64,000 nt of DNA from JBBREP01 sp038202885. Its GTDB lineage: Bacteria > Actinomycetota > Acidimicrobiia > IMCC26256 > PALSA-610. The stretch lies in contig JBBREP010000009.1 of NCBI GenBank assembly GCA_038202885.1, positions 1 to 64,000 on the forward strand, in the 5' to 3' direction. The notes under the pieces are model-generated. The model was not told the DNA's origin and searched no databases. It saw nothing but the letters and a program-made list of their open reading frames with translations. The position numbers were made by a program, and so were the translations under genes. Below are positions 60,177 to 64,000 of the stretch, one piece after another (within the stretch, counting starts at the first letter, position 1; the number at the start of each line of letters is the position of its first letter).

Positions 60177-62246
60177 ATGGAACGCACCATGATGACCGTG
60201 GGGGAGCCGGTCGCCGACGGCGATACGTACCTCGACCGCGAGTTGTCGTGGCTCGACTTCGACGCGCGCGTGATGGCACTCGCTGAGAACGACTCCACGC
60301 CTCTGCTCGAGCGAGTCAAGTTCCTCGCGATCTTCTCATCGAACCTCGACGAGTACTTCGAGACACGGGTCGCTTCGCTGAAGGAACGGGCCGAGGCCGC
60401 CACCGCGGTCGCCGAACTCATCGGCCAGCAACTGCGCGCGGTGCACACGCGCACCGTCGAACTCGTTGCCAAACAGTCGCAGCTGTTCACGAAGGTGCTC
60501 GCGCCAGCCCTCGCCGACATCGGCTTCGAAGTCACGAACCATGCCGATCTCGACACCGACGACAAAGCGTTCTTGCACGCGGCGTACGAGGAACGCATTT
60601 ATCCGGTACTCACGCCTCTGGCTGTCGACCCGGCGCACCCGTTCCCGTATGTGAGCAACGTGTCACTCAACCTCGCGGTGGTGGTGCGCGACCCGGCCAG
60701 CGCCGAGGAGCGCTTTGCTCGAGTGAAGGTGCCACCGCTGCTGCCGCGGTTCGTGGCCCTCGCCGACGGGCGCCGTTACGTGCCGGTCGAGCAGGTCATC
60801 GCGGCGCACGTCGGCACGCTGTTCCCCGGCATGACGATCGTGTCGCACCACGCGTTCCGCGTCACCCGCGACGTCGAGATCGAACTGTCCGACGACTCCG
60901 AAGACCTGCTCGAAGCCATCGAGTTCGTCTTGCAGCGCCAGACCAAGGGTGGGCGCGCCGTGCGCCTCGAGGTCGATGCCGACGCACCCTCGGGCACCGT
61001 CGAATTGTTGCTGCGTGAGCTCGAGCTCGATTCCGACGATCTCTACATGATCGACGGCCTGCTCGATCTCACGTCGCTGTTCAGCATCTGCGACCTCGAT
61101 CGGCCCGAGCTGAAATACCCGCCGTACCGGCGCCAGACACCCCCCGAATTCGAACGCGTCGGGCCGACCATCTTCGACCAACTGCGCGATCACGACGTGC
61201 TCGTGCATCACCCGTACGACTCGTTCGGCGCCACCGTCGAGGCGTTCGTCGAAGCCGCGGCGCATGATCCGGCTGTACTCGCCATCAAGCAAACGCTGTA
61301 CCGCACGGGGGGCGACGAGGAGGGCATTACCGCGTCGCTTGCGCACGCGGCGTTGTCGGGCAAGCAGGTGGTGGTGCTCGTGGAGCTCACCGCGCGCGGC
61401 GACGAGCAACGCAACGTCGCTCGCGCCCGCGCGCTCGAAGAGGCTGGCGTGCACGTTGTGTACGGCATCGTCGGGTTGAAGACGCACGCCAAGATCCTGC
61501 TCGTGGTGCGACGCGAACGCGAGGGTCTCCGGCGGTACTGCCACGTGGGCACCGGCAATTACAACCCCAAGACCGCGCGCACCTACGAAGACCTCGGGTT
61601 GTTCTCGAGTGATCCCGGCCTGACCGCCGACGTCACCGAGTTGTTCAACTTCCTCACGGGTTACAGCCGTCCGCGCGACTACCGCAGATTCCTCATCGCA
61701 CCCGGCGCGTTGCGCTCGGGTGTGCTGGAACGTATTGCCGCCCAATCGAAACCAGGCGGGCGCATCATCATGAAGATGAACGCGCTCGTCGACACCGAGA
61801 TGGTGCGGGCCTTGTACGCGGCCTGCGCGGCTGGCGCCCAGATCGACCTGATCGTGCGAGGCGTCTGCTGCCTGCGGCCCGGCGTGCCGGGCCTTTCGGA
61901 GACGATCCGAGTGCGCTCGCTACTCGGTCGCTACCTCGAGCACTCCCGCATCTTCCGCTTCGGCAGCGACGGCGACCCTGACGGCATCGAGTACTACATG
62001 GGCTCGGCCGACCTCATGCCACGCAACCTCGACCGCCGCGTCGAAGCACTCGTATCGATCACCAACCCGGTGCAACAGCGCCGTATCGACGCGCTGTTGG
62101 ACCTGAACCTCGCCGACGACGAACTGGCGTGGGAGCTTCACAGCGACGGCACATGGCACACCGTCGCGACGGTGCACCACCGCAACGCCCACGAAGAGCT
62201 CGAGGCGATGGCTTTGGCCCGCAGCGCAGGCCGCGACACCAAATGA
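60177..62246 (+). CDS. ppk1: Polyphosphate kinase 1
   Basis: 689 residues, usual PPK1 length. N-terminal YLDRELSWLDFDARVM and FLAIFSSNLDEYFETRV; phospho-accepting His437 in VGLKTHAKILLVVRRE (E. coli His435 equivalent), CHVGTGNYNPKTARTYEDLG, and the second phospholipase-D-like His589 in YLEHSRIFRF, then YYMGSADLMPRNLDRR. It reversibly makes polyphosphate from ATP. Start ATG 60177. First gene of a run with CHAD, Nudix and histidine phosphatase genes, each overlapping the next. Confidence 0.96.
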   Translation: MERTMMTVGEPVADGDTYLDRELSWLDFDARVMALAENDSTPLLERVKFLAIFSSNLDEYFETRVASLKERAEAATAVAELIGQQLRAVHTRTVELVAKQSQLFTKVLAPALADIGFEVTNHADLDTDDKAFLHAAYEERIYPVLTPLAVDPAHPFPYVSNVSLNLAVVVRDPASAEERFARVKVPPLLPRFVALADGRRYVPVEQVIAAHVGTLFPGMTIVSHHAFRVTRDVEIELSDDSEDLLEAIEFVLQRQTKGGRAVRLEVDADAPSGTVELLLRELELDSDDLYMIDGLLDLTSLFSICDLDRPELKYPPYRRQTPPEFERVGPTIFDQLRDHDVLVHHPYDSFGATVEAFVEAAAHDPAVLAIKQTLYRTGGDEEGITASLAHAALSGKQVVVLVELTARGDEQRNVARARALEEAGVHVVYGIVGLKTHAKILLVVRREREGLRRYCHVGTGNYNPKTARTYEDLGLFSSDPGLTADVTELFNFLTGYSRPRDYRRFLIAPGALRSGVLERIAAQSKPGGRIIMKMNALVDTEMVRALYAACAAGAQIDLIVRGVCCLRPGVPGLSETIRVRSLLGRYLEHSRIFRFGSDGDPDGIEYYMGSADLMPRNLDRRVEALVSITNPVQQRRIDALLDLNLADDELAWELHSDGTWHTVATVHHRNAHEELEAMALARSAGRDTK

Positions 62247-63208
62247 CCGCGGACGCGCCGACCGACACGAGCAACACCGACACGTTTGACGGCATGCGCC
62301 TCGTCGAACCCGTGTCGGGCCTCGACATGCCCCTCGCCCTGTCGCGCAACGCCGACGCGCGTGAACTCATCGGCGTCGTGCTCGCCACCGAAGTGCAGCG
62401 GATCGCCCGTCACGAGGCCGGTGCCCGGCTTGGTCTCGATCCCGACGGCGTACACCAGCTGCGCGTCGGCGGTCGTCGCCTGCGTTGCCACCTCCAGCAG
62501 TTCCGTTCGGTGCTCGACCCGGAGTGGGTCAGCGTGATGCGGGCCGAGGCAGCGTGGTACACCAACGCGCTCGCGCAGCTGCGCGACCTCGAGGTCATGC
62601 GCGACGTGCTCTCGGCGTGCGCGGCCTCCTTGCCGGCCACCGACGTGAGCCACCTCGAACCGCTGTTCCTCATCCTCGCGGCCGAGCGGGCCGATGCGCG
62701 TCACGCCATGCTCGAGATGCTCGACTCCGACCGGTACCAGGAGATGCTGGTCGCGCTCGCGGCGGCAGCCACCGATCCGCCGTTCGCCGTCGAAGGCCCA
62801 GTGCACGCAGCCCGCCTCACCCGCGAGATCACAGCGAAGGCATGGCATCGCCTCGAGCGCGACGTCGCAGCCCTTGGCGTCGCACCGAACGACGCGGCGC
62901 TGCATCACGTCCGCATGCTCGCGAAACGGGCACGGTTTGCATCCGAGGCCTCGGTCGCGGTGTGCGGTCCACCAGCGCGCCGTTTCGCGCGTGCGATGGC
63001 TAGCGTGCAGAACGTGCTCGGCACACAACATGACGCCGTCGTCGCGCACCATTGGGTGCGGAGCCACGCGCTCGTCGAGGCGCCACCGGTGAGTTTCGCG
63101 GCAGGAATGGTCGCCGGCTTGTTACGCAACACGGCCGCCACCGCAGCCCACGAATTCCCCGCAGTGTGGAAACGCTCGTCGAGAAAGAAGCTGCGCGAGT
63201 GGCTGTGA
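62243..63208 (+). CDS. CHAD domain protein
   Basis: 321 residues, helical. VHQLRVGGRRLRCHLQQF is the first conserved motif of CHAD (H-x-x-R-x-x-x-R-R-L/R-R), with DLEVMRDVL, LHHVRMLAKRARFASEA as the second and QNVLGTQHDAVVAHHWV as the third, all Arg/His-rich and basic on one face. CHAD domains bind inorganic polyphosphate, and the gene is often next to ppk. ATG 62243 overlaps the ppk stop (ATGA). Confidence 0.93.
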   Translation: MTADAPTDTSNTDTFDGMRLVEPVSGLDMPLALSRNADARELIGVVLATEVQRIARHEAGARLGLDPDGVHQLRVGGRRLRCHLQQFRSVLDPEWVSVMRAEAAWYTNALAQLRDLEVMRDVLSACAASLPATDVSHLEPLFLILAAERADARHAMLEMLDSDRYQEMLVALAAAATDPPFAVEGPVHAARLTREITAKAWHRLERDVAALGVAPNDAALHHVRMLAKRARFASEASVAVCGPPARRFARAMASVQNVLGTQHDAVVAHHWVRSHALVEAPPVSFAAGMVAGLLRNTAATAAHEFPAVWKRSSRKKLREWL

Positions 63209-63699
63209 GCGATCTGCTCGTACGCGCTGCAGGTGGAGTGCTGCTGCGACATCCCGTTGTGAGCAAGAACGACGTGAGCAACAACGACGTGAGCAAGAAC
63301 GACGCGAGCAAGAACGACGTGAGCAAGGACGACAGCGAGGCCGCGGCCGAGTCACAGGTATTGCTCGTGCACCGCCCGGGCTACGACGACTGGAGCTTCC
63401 CGAAGGGCAAGGCCGACGGCGACGAACTCGACGAGGACACGGCGCTGCGCGAGGTCGAAGAAGAGACTGGATATGCCTGCACGCTCGGCGCAGAGATCGC
63501 CACGAGCCACTACGTGGATCGGCGCGGCCGTCCGAAGCGGGTGCGGTGGTATCGGATGGAGCCCGTCGAAGATCGCGGATTCGAGCCCGACAACGAAGTC
63601 GACGAACGACGGTGGGTGCCCCTGTCGGAAGCCGTGTTGCTGCTCACCTACGACCGTGACCGTGATGTACTCGAACAGCTCGGCAAGGTCGACCGTTGA
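63205..63699 (+). CDS. Nudix hydrolase with tandem-repeat loop
   Basis: 164 residues. Nudix box at 68-90 (GKADGDELDEDTALREVEEE then TGY), matching Gx5Ex7REUxEExGU. WSFPKGKAD before it is typical of the MutT1/NUDT2-like group acting on (d)NTP, diadenosine or inositol polyphosphates. Residues 19-43, between the first two strands, are five 5-residue repeats (VSKND and variants). GTG 63205 overlaps the CHAD stop. With the histidine phosphatase after it this looks like a split version of the mycobacterial MutT1 (Nudix plus histidine phosphatase). Confidence 0.93.
   Translation: MSDLLVRAAGGVLLRHPVVSKNDVSNNDVSKNDASKNDVSKDDSEAAAESQVLLVHRPGYDDWSFPKGKADGDELDEDTALREVEEETGYACTLGAEIATSHYVDRRGRPKRVRWYRMEPVEDRGFEPDNEVDERRWVPLSEAVLLLTYDRDRDVLEQLGKVDR
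63259..63333 (+). repeat. 15-bp tandem repeat inside the Nudix gene
   Basis: Five 15-bp copies of GTGAGCAAGAACGAC with a few base changes, in frame. Copy number can change without a frameshift. Confidence 0.85.
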
Positions 63700-64000
63700 C
63701 GATCTACCTCGTGCGCCACGCCAAGGCCGGCCAGCGGTCGCCGTGGGCCGAGCCCGACTGGTTGCGACCGCTCACCGAGCCAGGACAGATGCAGGCGCGC
63801 AGCCTGCTCGTCACGTTGCACAAGGCTCACTTCGCGCGCATTCTCAGCAGCCCGTATGTGCGCTGCATGGAGACGGTCGTACCGCTGGCGTCACACCACG
63901 GTCTCCCTGTCGAACCGACCGAGGCGCTCACCGAGGGAGCCGCACTCGACGGCGCGCTGGCGCTGTTGAAGGAGCACGCAGAGCACGGCGCGGTGCTCTG
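63696..64000 (+). CDS. SixA-like histidine phosphatase (partial, cut by window end)
   Basis: The first 101 residues are present. TIYLVRHAKAG at the start holds the catalytic RHA/G His of the histidine phosphatase superfamily; TEPGQMQARSLL and ILSSPYVRCMETV with the second-Arg region follow. SixA removes phosphate from histidine kinase phosphotransfer domains, but similar enzymes fused to Nudix domains in mycobacteria act on nucleotides. TTG 63696 overlaps the Nudix stop (TTGA). It continues past the window. Confidence 0.9.
   Translation, partial: MTIYLVRHAKAGQRSPWAEPDWLRPLTEPGQMQARSLLVTLHKAHFARILSSPYVRCMETVVPLASHHGLPVEPTEALTEGAALDGALALLKEHAEHGAVL

Overview
The window is high-GC, gene-dense bacterial chromosome, most likely from an actinobacterium. 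I place it in or near class Acidimicrobiia (inference). The supports are high GC; a UPF0182 - PDZ/Lon-like protease - DUF2342 order as I remember it from mycobacteria (Rv3193c-Rv3195); egtB-egtD; SUF genes with a Rieske ferredoxin; MreB; PPK1; and many TANNNT -10 boxes 6-9 nt from a start codon, which suggests leaderless mRNAs. I see no rRNA, tRNA, CRISPR array, prophage block or transposase.

Layout. 1-18.5 kb is a surface-polysaccharide locus: at least six glycosyltransferases (two are two-domain chimeras), a pyruvyl-transferase-like protein, the Wzm and Wzt halves of an ABC polysaccharide exporter, a YfhO-type membrane protein and a GDP-6-deoxymannose reductase. 18.5-30 kb is mixed: alpha/beta hydrolase, DUF1802, EEP hydrolase, an acyl-CoA dehydrogenase pair under a palindromic operator, a UPF0104 membrane protein, then a lipid-linked glycosylation operon (DPM/CsbB-like GT2, second YfhO protein, methyltransferase). 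30-33 kb has an MBL hydrolase and ergothioneine genes egtB-egtD. Iron-sulfur assembly is split into sufC-sufS-sufU (33-36 kb) and sufB-sufD-Rieske-sufC (40.6-44.5 kb), each with its own SufC and each preceded by a related palindrome. Between them are cell-envelope genes (L,D-transpeptidase, lipoprotein, secreted protein).

44.7-60 kb holds UPF0182, a DivIVA-domain protein with a phage MuF-like C-terminus, a PDZ/Lon-type protease, a HEAT-repeat protein, a moaE-tiny membrane protein-mreB operon, an HtrA-like protein lacking its catalytic triad, a fused AhbA/AhbB-type siroheme decarboxylase, an epimerase, a DUF2342 protein with a broken zinc motif, and an MFS transporter. 60-64 kb is a translationally coupled polyphosphate operon: ppk1-CHAD-Nudix-histidine phosphatase (cut by the window edge).

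Intergenic DNA carries several families of short palindromic (REP-like) repeats, mostly against stop codons. One copy supplies the last codons of the siroheme decarboxylase gene, another probably the ribosome binding site of egtB. The strongest candidates for something undescribed are the DivIVA-MuF fusion, the split SUF system with two SufCs and a shared operator, and the triad-less HtrA protein.
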